Assembly: GCA_029256865.1 (NCBI GenBank)
Contig: JARIEH010000045.1
Span: 1 to 5,497 of the forward strand
Reading direction: 5' to 3'
DNA length: 5,497 bases
Source of the DNA: Psychrobacter sp.
Lineage (GTDB): Bacteria; Pseudomonadota; Gammaproteobacteria; Pseudomonadales; Moraxellaceae
This document shows positions 1 to 5,493 of the stretch, piece after piece (the first letter of the stretch is position 1; each line of letters opens with the position of its first letter). The notes under the pieces are model-generated. The model worked only from the letters and a program-made list of their open reading frames with translations. It made no database searches and was not told where the DNA came from. The position numbers were made by a program, and so were the translations under genes.

Positions 1-228
1 GGTAATAAAAAAGCTCAAATCACTCGCTTTAAAGGCTTGGGTGAGATGAGTGCAGAGCAGTTGCGTGAGACCACCATGAACCGTGATACCCGTCGGTTGG
101 TACAGTTAGATATGGATGATATGGTATTGACCAATAGCGTGATGGACATGCTACTCGCCAAAAAACGAGCTTCTGATCGTAAGTCTTGGCTTGAAAATAA
201 AGGTAACTTAGCAGATATTCCTCTGTAG
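1..228 (+). CDS. parE: DNA topoisomerase IV subunit B, C-terminal fragment
   Basis: This is the last 75 codons of parE, open from the first base of the window and ending at TAG 226-228. ParE is the ATPase subunit of topoisomerase IV, which with ParC separates daughter chromosomes and relaxes supercoils in the cytoplasm. The fragment opens with the TOPRIM-region signature RFKGLGEM (residues 9-16 of the fragment), followed by the QLRETTM and TRRLVQLDMDD stretches. It ends with LLAKKRASDRKSWLENKGNL, which matches the ParE ending (E. coli LLAKKRSEDRRNWLQEKGD) better than GyrB, whose tail differs here. The ATP-binding and most of the TOPRIM domain lie upstream, outside the window. The frame is intact to the stop. 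No strong terminator follows directly; only a 6-bp hairpin without a T tract is seen at 279-293. Confidence 0.95.
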   Translation, partial: GNKKAQITRFKGLGEMSAEQLRETTMNRDTRRLVQLDMDDMVLTNSVMDMLLAKKRASDRKSWLENKGNLADIPL

Positions 229-278
229 GTGTTTATCAATAATAGACGAGCGTATTCTCTCAGCTATTAACACTCTAC

Positions 279-293
279 GGCTTTATAAAAGCC
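279..293 (+). other. Short hairpin after parE (weak terminator candidate)
   Basis: GGCTTT (279-284) and AAAGCC (288-293) can pair around a 3-base ATA loop. No run of T follows on either strand, so it lacks the tract of an intrinsic terminator. It could attenuate or stabilise the parE transcript end, or be chance. It is the only stem-forming element noted between parE and the acyltransferase gene. Confidence 0.25.
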
Positions 294-324
294 TGTAAAA
301 GTGAGTCTAGTAGTGCTTTGTTAA

Positions 325-333
325 TGTTATGAT
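325..333 (+). promoter_or_regulatory. Extended -10 promoter candidate for the acyltransferase gene
   Basis: TATGAT at 328-333 matches the sigma-70 -10 box at five of six positions. It is preceded by TG at 325-326 with the one-base spacing of an extended -10 element. No good -35 box lies 16-18 bases upstream, which extended -10 promoters tolerate. The implied start near 340 would give a 5' leader of about 25 bases before ATG 366. This is sequence resemblance only. Confidence 0.4.
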
Positions 334-365
334 ACGGATACCTTTTATTACTATGCGGTGCCGTC

Positions 366-1028
366 ATGACATCCAAAACCACACTATCTTCTAAGTTACC
401 TAAACTTAAGAAAAAAGACTTAGGTAACTTAATACCAAAACGCGGTAATAAACTGGCTCCCACTGTGGCGTCGGCTTTGTTAAAGGCATCTGGTTGGCGC
501 ACAGTTGGCGAGATTCCAAATATTTCGCAAGCAGTCGTTTTGGCGTTGCCACACACTTCCAATGTCGATGGCATTTACGCTATCCCCAGCTTATTTTCGC
601 TAGATCTGAAGATCAGCATCATGGGCAAGCACACTTTATTCAAAATACCAGTATTTGCCCAGCTACTACGCTGGATCGGTATTATCCCCATTGATCGCGG
701 TAATAAAGGCTCAGTATTGCAAGCCAGTATTGATAAGTTTAAGACAGGTGAGCCGTTGTTTTTAGGGTTGTCACCCGAGGGAACGCGTCAGTATACTAAA
801 AATTGGAAAACGGGCTTCTACTATTTGGCAGTCGGTGCAGGTGTGCCCATATTACCAGTAGCAATGGACTATAAAAGCAAAGAAATACGGTTTTTGCCAC
901 TGGTATATCCGATTGGAGATATCGAAATTGATTTGCCAAAAATATATGCTCAATACCGAGGCATCGTACCAAGACACCCTGAACGCTTATCGCAGCCACT
1001 CCAGGATATCAATAAACTGCTGGATTAA
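366..1028 (+). CDS. PlsC-like 1-acyl-glycerol-phosphate / lysophospholipid acyltransferase
   Basis: A 220-residue protein of the glycerolipid acyltransferase (PlsC/LPLAT) family, expected to move a fatty-acyl group from acyl-ACP or acyl-CoA onto a lysophospholipid at the inner face of the cytoplasmic membrane. The family motifs appear in order: catalytic HTSNVD (H63, D68, the HX4D motif); GIIPIDR (105-111) with the substrate-binding Arg; SPEGTR (136-141) contacting the glycerol phosphate; and ILPVAMDY (162-169). The N-terminal 30 residues are Lys/Arg-rich with no clear membrane helix, so attachment is probably peripheral. It is slightly shorter than E. coli PlsC (about 245). ATG 366 is chosen because an in-frame stop lies at 330-332 with no other start between; GCGGTG just upstream is a poor ribosome-binding site. 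It stands alone after parE and runs into a terminator at 1070-1101. The exact acceptor cannot be read from sequence; it may be a second, accessory acyltransferase rather than the essential PlsC. Confidence 0.85.
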   Translation: MTSKTTLSSKLPKLKKKDLGNLIPKRGNKLAPTVASALLKASGWRTVGEIPNISQAVVLALPHTSNVDGIYAIPSLFSLDLKISIMGKHTLFKIPVFAQLLRWIGIIPIDRGNKGSVLQASIDKFKTGEPLFLGLSPEGTRQYTKNWKTGFYYLAVGAGVPILPVAMDYKSKEIRFLPLVYPIGDIEIDLPKIYAQYRGIVPRHPERLSQPLQDINKLLD

Positions 1029-1069
1029 TAACAACTTCGTTTAGACGGTTCTTAAGTTGCCTATACTCT

Positions 1070-1101
1070 AAAAAACCTGATGTTAACATGTCAGGTTTTT
1101 T
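1070..1101. terminator. Bidirectional rho-independent terminator between convergent genes
   Basis: AAAAAACCTGA (1070-1080) pairs with TCAGGTTTTTT (1091-1101) around a 10-base loop. The A tract on one arm and T tract on the other make it work on both strands. On + it closes the acyltransferase gene (stop at 1028); on - it closes the SDR-like gene (stop at 1127). The G:C part of the stem is short (CCTGA/TCAGG) but the tracts are long. Confidence 0.85.
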
Positions 1102-1126
1102 TGTATTTTTGATTAATACAGTCCAG

Positions 1127-1795
1127 CTAAGCATTTAAAGCGCTAACGCCGCCATCAACAGGCAGGCTAACGCCAGTTATCATGAGCGCATCACCGCTTG
1201 CCAGAAATAAGATAGCATCTGTCACATCTACGGGCGTCGCTGTTTTTCCTAGCACGCAATGAGCCAAAAATGGATTTTGACTGTTATCCGTTGTGACCAA
1301 ACCAGCAGAGACTGCGTTAATACGCACACCGTGTGGTGCATTTTTTAATGCCAGTGCTTTTGTGATACTAGTCAAACTCTCTTGTTCCGCATGGTATGCA
1401 TCAATATTCCAATCACTTGCTATATCAGTTAGCGTTGATACATTGACGATGTTACCTTTTGTTTTTATCAACTCTGGAATGACCGACTGGTGAATCCCGA
1501 CTTCGGTATCTATATTTACCATCACATCAATACGCTCGTACTTCTCCAGCACATACTTTATTAATCCTGCAATTTGGATTGGATCATTAACATCACTGGT
1601 AACGGTGAGATGATTACCTGTATTGATCCAAGTGTTATCCTGCGGCAGTCCCTTATAAATATACTCTAAGATGTCATGATTAATGCCGACGAGTATACAA
1701 TTAGCGCCTTCTTTGGCGAATCTAAGCGCCGCTGTACGACCAATATCTGAATCTGCACCAGTGATAATTACGACTTTATCATTAAAACGTTTCAT
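1127..1795 (-). CDS. Degenerate short-chain dehydrogenase/reductase (SDR) homologue, probable pseudoenzyme
   Basis: A 222-residue protein with a clear classical-SDR backbone: beta1 and the first helix (KVVIITGA, R20 to A28), GNIVNVS (114-120), ALALKNAPHGVRINAV (147-162) and the C-terminal ITGVSLPVDGG (206-216). The functional positions are altered. The glycine loop TGxxxGIG reads TGADSDIG (12-19), with Asp15 and Asp17 where Gly is usual. The NNAG motif is missing: DVMVN (90-94) runs straight into IDTEVG. The catalytic Ser, 13 residues before the Tyr, is Thr121. Tyr134 is present, but YxxxK is YHAEQ, with Gln138 for the catalytic Lys. Classical family members run about 245-260 residues, so roughly 25-30 are missing in the middle and probably about 10 more near 171-180. 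Dehydrogenase activity is therefore unlikely. ATG 1795 is preferred over TTG 1804 because AAGGA (1805-1809) sits 9 bases before it. A promoter lies upstream and a terminator downstream. It is either a recently decaying gene still in frame or a retained non-catalytic SDR fold. Confidence 0.8.
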   Translation of the reverse strand: MKRFNDKVVIITGADSDIGRTAALRFAKEGANCILVGINHDILEYIYKGLPQDNTWINTGNHLTVTSDVNDPIQIAGLIKYVLEKYERIDVMVNIDTEVGIHQSVIPELIKTKGNIVNVSTLTDIASDWNIDAYHAEQESLTSITKALALKNAPHGVRINAVSAGLVTTDNSQNPFLAHCVLGKTATPVDVTDAILFLASGDALMITGVSLPVDGGVSALNA

Positions 1796-1804
1796 GACAT
1801 TCAA

Positions 1805-1809
1805 TCCTT
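1805..1809 (-). promoter_or_regulatory. Ribosome-binding site deciding the SDR-like start
   Basis: On the - strand AAGGA lies 9 bases ahead of ATG 1795. It directly abuts the in-frame TTG at 1804, so TTG could not use it. This favours the 222-residue product over the 225-residue one. Confidence 0.6.
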
Positions 1810-1820
1810 GCTATCATAAG

Positions 1821-1850
1821 ATTATAAATATATAAAGGAAGTCCAGTCAG
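1821..1850 (-). promoter_or_regulatory. Sigma-70 type promoter for the SDR-like gene
   Basis: Reading the - strand, CTGACT (1850-1845) matches the -35 consensus at four of six positions. It is followed after 18 bases by a perfect TATAAT (1826-1821). The implied transcription start near 1814 leaves a leader of about 20 bases that contains the ribosome-binding site. The spacing fits well, which suggests the gene is still transcribed. No experimental support is available. Confidence 0.5.
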
Positions 1851-1874
1851 CATGGATTCGCGCAGCTTTTGATT

Positions 1875-1880
1875 TATAAT
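1875..1880 (+). promoter_or_regulatory. Unassigned TATAAT box
   Basis: A perfect -10 hexamer on the + strand followed by GC. No recognisable -35 lies 16-18 bases upstream and there is no TGn extension. If used it would give the gene at 2066 a leader of about 180 bases. In an AT-rich spacer it may be chance. Confidence 0.2.
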
Positions 1881-1929
1881 GCCTGAATCATGTTGCTTCC
1901 TATTCATTTCATCATAGCAAGTCAAAGCT

Positions 1930-1977
1930 CTGAAAGCGACAATGTATAATGCTCTTTTAATATGACGCTGCTTTCAG
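1930..1977. repeat. Inverted repeat CTGAAAGC / GCTTTCAG around a TATAAT box
   Basis: CTGAAAGC (1930-1937) and its exact reverse complement GCTTTCAG (1970-1977) lie 40 bp apart centre to centre, close to four helical turns. A perfect TATAAT at 1945-1950 sits between them, again followed by GC. The arrangement resembles a paired operator around a promoter core, or a long-loop RNA stem in the leader of the gene at 2066. The -35 position for this TATAAT is poor (GTCAAA, 18-base spacing). A third related 8-mer, TGCCTGAA at 1880-1887, is the reverse complement of TTCAGGCA at 1973-1980. Confidence 0.35.
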
Positions 1978-2012
1978 GCAGTTATGCTAGGGTAAATTGT
2001 TTTGCTTATGCT

Positions 2013-2040
2013 TTGATTAAAACGAATATCTCCTTATATC
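2013..2040 (+). promoter_or_regulatory. Promoter candidate for the unrecognised gene at 2066
   Basis: TTGATT (2013-2018) and TATATC (2035-2040) are separated by 16 bases and each matches four of six consensus positions. The implied start near 2046 gives a leader of about 20 bases containing GAGG at 2054-2057, eight bases before the GTG start. It is the nearest candidate to the gene, but only moderate in quality; the TATAAT at 1945 is the alternative. Confidence 0.35.
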
Positions 2041-2065
2041 CAGCGAGTAATACGAGGCTTATACT

Positions 2066-3529
2066 GTGCCTGATTGTCATGTTGCATCACCTGATTTGAC
2101 TGTTTCTAATAATGAGCTTAGCTATTATCTACAAGCCGATGCGCCAGAAATAGACTTGCCTGAACCGCTTTCGTTAGAGATTCCACACACCTCTCAGCAG
2201 TACTTTTACATATTGCCATTAGGCAAACTGCAACTGCTAGAGCTTACTATATATCTGTCTGCTACTAGCAATAACGATGAGATTGAAGCCGCTCGCATCT
2301 CTGCACTCAAGTCTGCATTGGGTTGGCAGAAGCGTTATTTACAAAAAAGTAAAGCTAACAGCGTTGATACCGCTGATGTGCTAATACTTGATATTCAACT
2401 GGTAGATAAAAATTTCGCTATTGATTACCGTAGCGATGATAAAGCCGTGGCTGAAAAGGCATATGCTCTTAAAGAGAATGTTGCACCGCCTATGACATCT
2501 ATGCCACATAGCTTCGGTGCGCGCTACTTTATGGAAGAGTTGGTATTGGATATCAATGACGATTCACAGGTATTGCAGGTGTTTAGTTGGCAAGACTGGC
2601 AGAAGCTTGTCGCGACTGCTCAAACTCCCTGTGATATTTGGCGATTTTTAGGGTATCACCTAACACAGATACGGCAATCATCTAACACTGGTATGGCAAG
2701 CTTTAATACTGAGAAGGCGCTTATCCAGCAGTTTATGGGCAGTGCTGCTTTACTTTCACAGGCCATCACCGTAGACAATGCATTGATTAAGTATGGTGTT
2801 CAGGAGCAGCCCAATCCTGCTCTTGTTAGTATGAGCCTTGCCCAAGAGCACAAAAATTCGACCACGCAGATGTACCATGAACATAGGCAGCAGGCCGCCA
2901 CACTATGGTCACAGCTTAGCATGCAAATGATCGACTTAGTGTTTACCAAGTCTATAAAAGAAGAAGTGAGTGACAGTGGAAGACAGCTTTCTCATTGGCA
3001 ACAGCAGTTATTAGATGAGTCGTTGTTTTCACGTCATGAGCTGGTTCGCAGCTTGTATAGGTATCCTAAGCAGTCGGATGCGACGAGAGAGAGTGGCTAT
3101 GTCGTTCATCAGCACTCTTACGAAAGTTTGGGCCGGCATTATGTGTTGATATTCTATGGAAAGACCCCTGATGGACAACAGAGTAAAGCTGCCATTCAGT
3201 CCAATTTACCAAAGATTGCGCAGGATGTCGCCACACGTTTACCGTTAGCAGAGCTGCATCATGTGATTGTATTAGGTATAGAGTTCATATCTGATGAGTC
3301 TGATACTTATATGAATATTGATCTTTGGATTCAGCCTGTAGCTCCAATGAGTCAAAAAGAGCGTCAACTCACCAAGCAGCTACAGGCTATGAGTCAACAG
3401 CAACGCATTCAAACCAGAGAGTCTACACACAAAGGTTTTCATAAGTCACTCTCTACCAGAAAGCCAGTAGAGAGTAAATTGGGAGCGGTGCAGTTGACGA
3501 TAAAAATACCGGCACGGGATGATAAATAA
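2066..3529 (+). CDS. Hypothetical soluble protein of 487 residues, family not recognised
   Basis: I do not recognise this protein. It starts at GTG 2066 with GAGG (2054-2057) eight bases ahead; an in-frame TAA at 2048-2050 rules out an earlier start, and the first internal Met is near residue 143, so GTG is well fixed. It has no signal peptide or membrane helix and should be cytoplasmic. Visible parts: an alpha/beta-looking N-terminus (46-115, with beta-like YFYILPLGKLQLLELTIYL and DVLILDIQL); a segment with the pattern SWQDWQKLVATAQTPCDIWRFLGYHLTQ (174-201, W175, W178, P188, D190, H198), which looks structurally constrained; a mostly helical Gln-rich middle (220-330); a second beta-containing block (344-425, YVVHQHS, RHYVLIFYG, HHVIVLGIEF); and a basic, Gln-rich stretch (430-468) before a beta-like end. 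No catalytic motif can be named. It sits alone between a divergent SDR-like gene and a convergent membrane-protein gene, so context gives no function. Confidence 0.85.
   Translation: MPDCHVASPDLTVSNNELSYYLQADAPEIDLPEPLSLEIPHTSQQYFYILPLGKLQLLELTIYLSATSNNDEIEAARISALKSALGWQKRYLQKSKANSVDTADVLILDIQLVDKNFAIDYRSDDKAVAEKAYALKENVAPPMTSMPHSFGARYFMEELVLDINDDSQVLQVFSWQDWQKLVATAQTPCDIWRFLGYHLTQIRQSSNTGMASFNTEKALIQQFMGSAALLSQAITVDNALIKYGVQEQPNPALVSMSLAQEHKNSTTQMYHEHRQQAATLWSQLSMQMIDLVFTKSIKEEVSDSGRQLSHWQQQLLDESLFSRHELVRSLYRYPKQSDATRESGYVVHQHSYESLGRHYVLIFYGKTPDGQQSKAAIQSNLPKIAQDVATRLPLAELHHVIVLGIEFISDESDTYMNIDLWIQPVAPMSQKERQLTKQLQAMSQQQRIQTRESTHKGFHKSLSTRKPVESKLGAVQLTIKIPARDDK
3448..3475. repeat. Nine-base inverted repeat inside the 3' end of the 2066-3529 gene
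   Basis: ACTCTCTAC (3448-3456) is exactly complementary to GTAGAGAGT (3467-3475) with a 10-base loop. It would form a hairpin in the mRNA about 50 bases before the stop codon, over the codons for the basic Ser/Lys-rich segment. It has no T tract and is not a terminator. It may be incidental. Confidence 0.3.
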
Positions 3530-3571
3530 TAGAGAACCACACTTTGGTATAAAAACTGAAATATATCGCAA

Positions 3572-3599
3572 AAAAAAGACAGCCTAAGCTGTCTTTTTT
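3572..3599. terminator. Bidirectional rho-independent terminator
   Basis: AAAAAAGACAGC (3572-3583) pairs perfectly with GCTGTCTTTTTT (3588-3599) around a four-base CTAA loop. The 12-bp stem includes a six-base core GACAGC/GCTGTC and A/T tracts on both sides, so it works in either direction. On + it ends the 487-residue gene (stop at 3529); on - it ends the membrane-protein gene (stop at 3627). Confidence 0.92.
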
Positions 3600-3626
3600 G
3601 TATTTTATAGTACGACTAATCAAGAC

Positions 3627-5336
3627 TTATTTTAAGTCGTTATTGTCAATATCGGTAAGATTACTACTTGGTGTAGAACTTAAACCAGTATCTGTATCGT
3701 TATCAGTCGTTTCAACGTGCGTGATGTCTACATGATTGGCACTAAGTTTACTGGTATCAACAGTGTCTGTACGCAAATCACTCGTCGTTGTACTCGTAGT
3801 CGTCGGTGTATTATCACGAACGGAGTCAGCAAGTTTATCTTTGGTAGTATAGCTAGGGTCAAGGACAGACTTTGCTTTTGCTTCAGTTTGTTCTTTATCC
3901 ATTTTATCCTGCATCTTGCGTAGGAAGCGTGCTGCTGCTTCTTGACCACCAAGACCAAATGATAAGGCAAACGCAACTGCTACCGCACCCAGTGTGAGAC
4001 CAAATGCTAGATTAACAATAGAGTCAGCAATACCCATCGCTTTTAGACCCATGGCGAGGACTAAGCCCATGATCAGTACACGTACGATGTTTGCGAGGAA
4101 TTGCGAGCCTTTTTCAGAGCGTTCAACGACACCAGCAATGATATTGGCAAGCCAAAAACCGATGAATAGAATGATAGCGCCCAAAATGATGTTGGCACCA
4201 AAGGCGATAAACATCGTGATAATGGCAGAGATAGGCTCAAAACCTAATAGGTCAGAGGCGGCAATGGCTGCAAACAACATCGCAAAGAAGATAATGGCAT
4301 AACCGACAAGGTCAGAGACTCTTTTATCACCCATGGTTTCTTCTAAACCAACTTTAGCAGGGAGTTGATTGATTTGAGTGTTTTCGATCAAGCCTTTGAT
4401 GATATTAGCAACCATACGGACGACGTAGAAAGTCACAACCAAGATAGCTGCTGCCATAAAGATGTTTGGCAATGCTTCCATGATTTTGTTGAGCATGTTC
4501 GTCGCAGGACGCGCAATCACTTCGATTTTTAAAGCATTTAATGCAGCGATAGTCGTCGGAATGATGACCACTAAAAATGCTAAAGAACCTGCGATATTAG
4601 GTAAGCTATTTTGTTCGCTTACGCCCGCTTTTGTGGCAAGTGCTTGCACATCAAAAGTAGAAACCAAGTTGGTGACGATACCGCGTACAACTTTGGCGAT
4701 GATATAACCCACCACAAAGACCACACCAGCGATGAGAATATTAGGGATAAAGCTAAATATTTTATCAACCATATTGCTTAGGGGTGCGAATAAACCATCA
4801 AGCTCTAATTGACCTAGAACCATTGTCAATACAACCAATAAGATGAACCAATAAACCATATCGGCAATCGTGTTACTCATAGGTTTGACGCCAGCTTGTG
4901 CGCTTAAGCGCTCATCCATTGTGGTTTTTGATAAGGCAGTGTTAAGCGCCGTACGGGCGACAGTAGCAATAACCCAACCAATGATACCAACAGCGATAGC
5001 GCCAATAAGGTTAGGAATAAATGCCAGTACTTGGTTAACCATATTGGCAAACGGTGCTGAAATAGAGTTTAAGTTTAATTGGGTTAGCGCGCCTGAAATG
5101 GCAATGATAAAGATAAACCAGAAGACAACTTTAGAAATAATACCTTCTAAGTCATAAGTTTTACCTGTTGACGAGTTCATACGCTGATTGAGGTTAATCT
5201 TGGCCAATACATTGCGCACAAGTGCTGCAATCCCAAGCGCAACCAGCCAACCAATCACGAAAATCAAAATAGCCCCAATGATGGAGCCGATAGGTCCACC
5301 AAGGTAGCCATTGAAAGATGCAAACATTGGATTCAT
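3627..5336 (-). CDS. Mechanosensitive-channel-like membrane protein with five TM_helix repeats
   Basis: A 569-residue inner-membrane protein of the conserved TM-helix type (Pfam TM_helix, in proteins related to MscS channels and Pseudomonas CmpX). About eleven membrane segments can be drawn, near residues 16-40, 66-86, 106-130, 158-177, 198-222, 248-268, 289-314, 343-362, 380-404, 415-434 and 440-464. The odd-numbered helices TM1-TM9 are five copies of one unit: the equivalent aromatic residues W30, W121, Y211, F303 and F394 lie 91, 90, 92 and 91 apart, and most copies are preceded by a xAPxxNMVxKIxxFIPN pattern. The last helix, GLTLGAVAVAFALSFGLGG (446-464), resembles the pore-lining helix of MscS, but no MscS beta-domain follows. 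The tail (470-569) is first charged, then Thr/Ser/Asp-rich low-complexity. ATG 5336 is preceded by GAGGAG (5343-5348) at six bases. A role in osmotic or membrane-tension response is inferred from family; channel activity is not shown by the sequence. Confidence 0.85.
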   Translation of the reverse strand: MNPMFASFNGYLGGPIGSIIGAILIFVIGWLVALGIAALVRNVLAKINLNQRMNSSTGKTYDLEGIISKVVFWFIFIIAISGALTQLNLNSISAPFANMVNQVLAFIPNLIGAIAVGIIGWVIATVARTALNTALSKTTMDERLSAQAGVKPMSNTIADMVYWFILLVVLTMVLGQLELDGLFAPLSNMVDKIFSFIPNILIAGVVFVVGYIIAKVVRGIVTNLVSTFDVQALATKAGVSEQNSLPNIAGSLAFLVVIIPTTIAALNALKIEVIARPATNMLNKIMEALPNIFMAAAILVVTFYVVRMVANIIKGLIENTQINQLPAKVGLEETMGDKRVSDLVGYAIIFFAMLFAAIAASDLLGFEPISAIITMFIAFGANIILGAIILFIGFWLANIIAGVVERSEKGSQFLANIVRVLIMGLVLAMGLKAMGIADSIVNLAFGLTLGAVAVAFALSFGLGGQEAAARFLRKMQDKMDKEQTEAKAKSVLDPSYTTKDKLADSVRDNTPTTTSTTTSDLRTDTVDTSKLSANHVDITHVETTDNDTDTGLSSTPSSNLTDIDNNDLK

Positions 5337-5342
5337 CTTATG

Positions 5343-5348
5343 CTCCTC
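5343..5348 (-). promoter_or_regulatory. Strong ribosome-binding site of the channel-like gene
   Basis: On the - strand GAGGAG lies six bases ahead of ATG 5336. It favours this start over the second Met, three codons further in (MFASF), and suggests efficient translation. Confidence 0.75.
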
Positions 5349-5409
5349 TAAGAATCATGTGACAGGGGTGAGATATGAGACATTGCGCTCATAAAACAGC
5401 CTATATATG

Positions 5410-5425
5410 ATTATTTAAAAATAAT
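5410..5425. repeat. AT-only palindrome upstream of the channel-like gene
   Basis: ATTATTT (5410-5416) and AAATAAT (5419-5425) are perfect inverted copies around AA. On the - strand a TATTAT at 5426-5421 overlaps one edge and a TATATA lies at 5407-5402; neither has a good -35 partner, so no promoter is called with confidence. The palindrome could be a regulator site or just AT-rich spacer. Confidence 0.25.
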
Positions 5426-5476
5426 ATTGTTGTAATTACCAGTGATCGCTTATGTAGTAAGAAATTTATAGGGAGC

Positions 5477-5493
5477 GCAAATATTAAATTTGC
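5477..5493. repeat. Inverted repeat GCAAAT-ATTAA-ATTTGC at the window edge
   Basis: Two perfect six-base arms (5477-5482 and 5488-5493) flank a five-base ATTAA. It lies about 140 bases upstream of the channel-like gene. The stem is weak in GC and the sequence beyond 5497 is not available, so it may be an operator half-site pair, part of a neighbouring gene's signals, or chance. Confidence 0.3.

Noticed and set aside
275..574. Open frame of 99 codons on the - strand across the start of the acyltransferase gene
   Set aside because: It overlaps a gene with all family motifs on the other strand, has no recognisable domain, and ends in the spacer without a terminator of its own.
1802..1804. TTG as the start of the SDR-like gene, giving 225 residues
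   Set aside because: The AAGGA ribosome-binding site directly abuts this TTG, leaving no spacer, whereas ATG 1795 is well placed and gives the usual SDR start MKRFNDKVVIITG.
1852..1872. Six-codon open frame (MDSRSF) with AAGGAA 11 bases upstream, resembling a leader peptide
   Set aside because: It is very short, lies almost 200 bases from the gene at 2066, has no run of regulatory codons and no downstream attenuator stem, and overlaps the edge of the opposite-strand promoter. Chance is the better explanation.
1880..1980. TGCCTGAA / TTCAGGCA as terminal inverted repeats of a miniature mobile element
   Set aside because: The arms are only 8 bases, no flanking target-site duplication is visible, and no second copy is seen in the window.
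3994..5157. Several open frames of 80-100 codons on the + strand opposite the membrane-protein gene (for example 3994-4302 and 4870-5157)
   Set aside because: They are antisense to long hydrophobic repeats whose codon bias leaves the opposite strand free of stops. They lack good ribosome-binding sites and their translations look like low-complexity shadow proteins.
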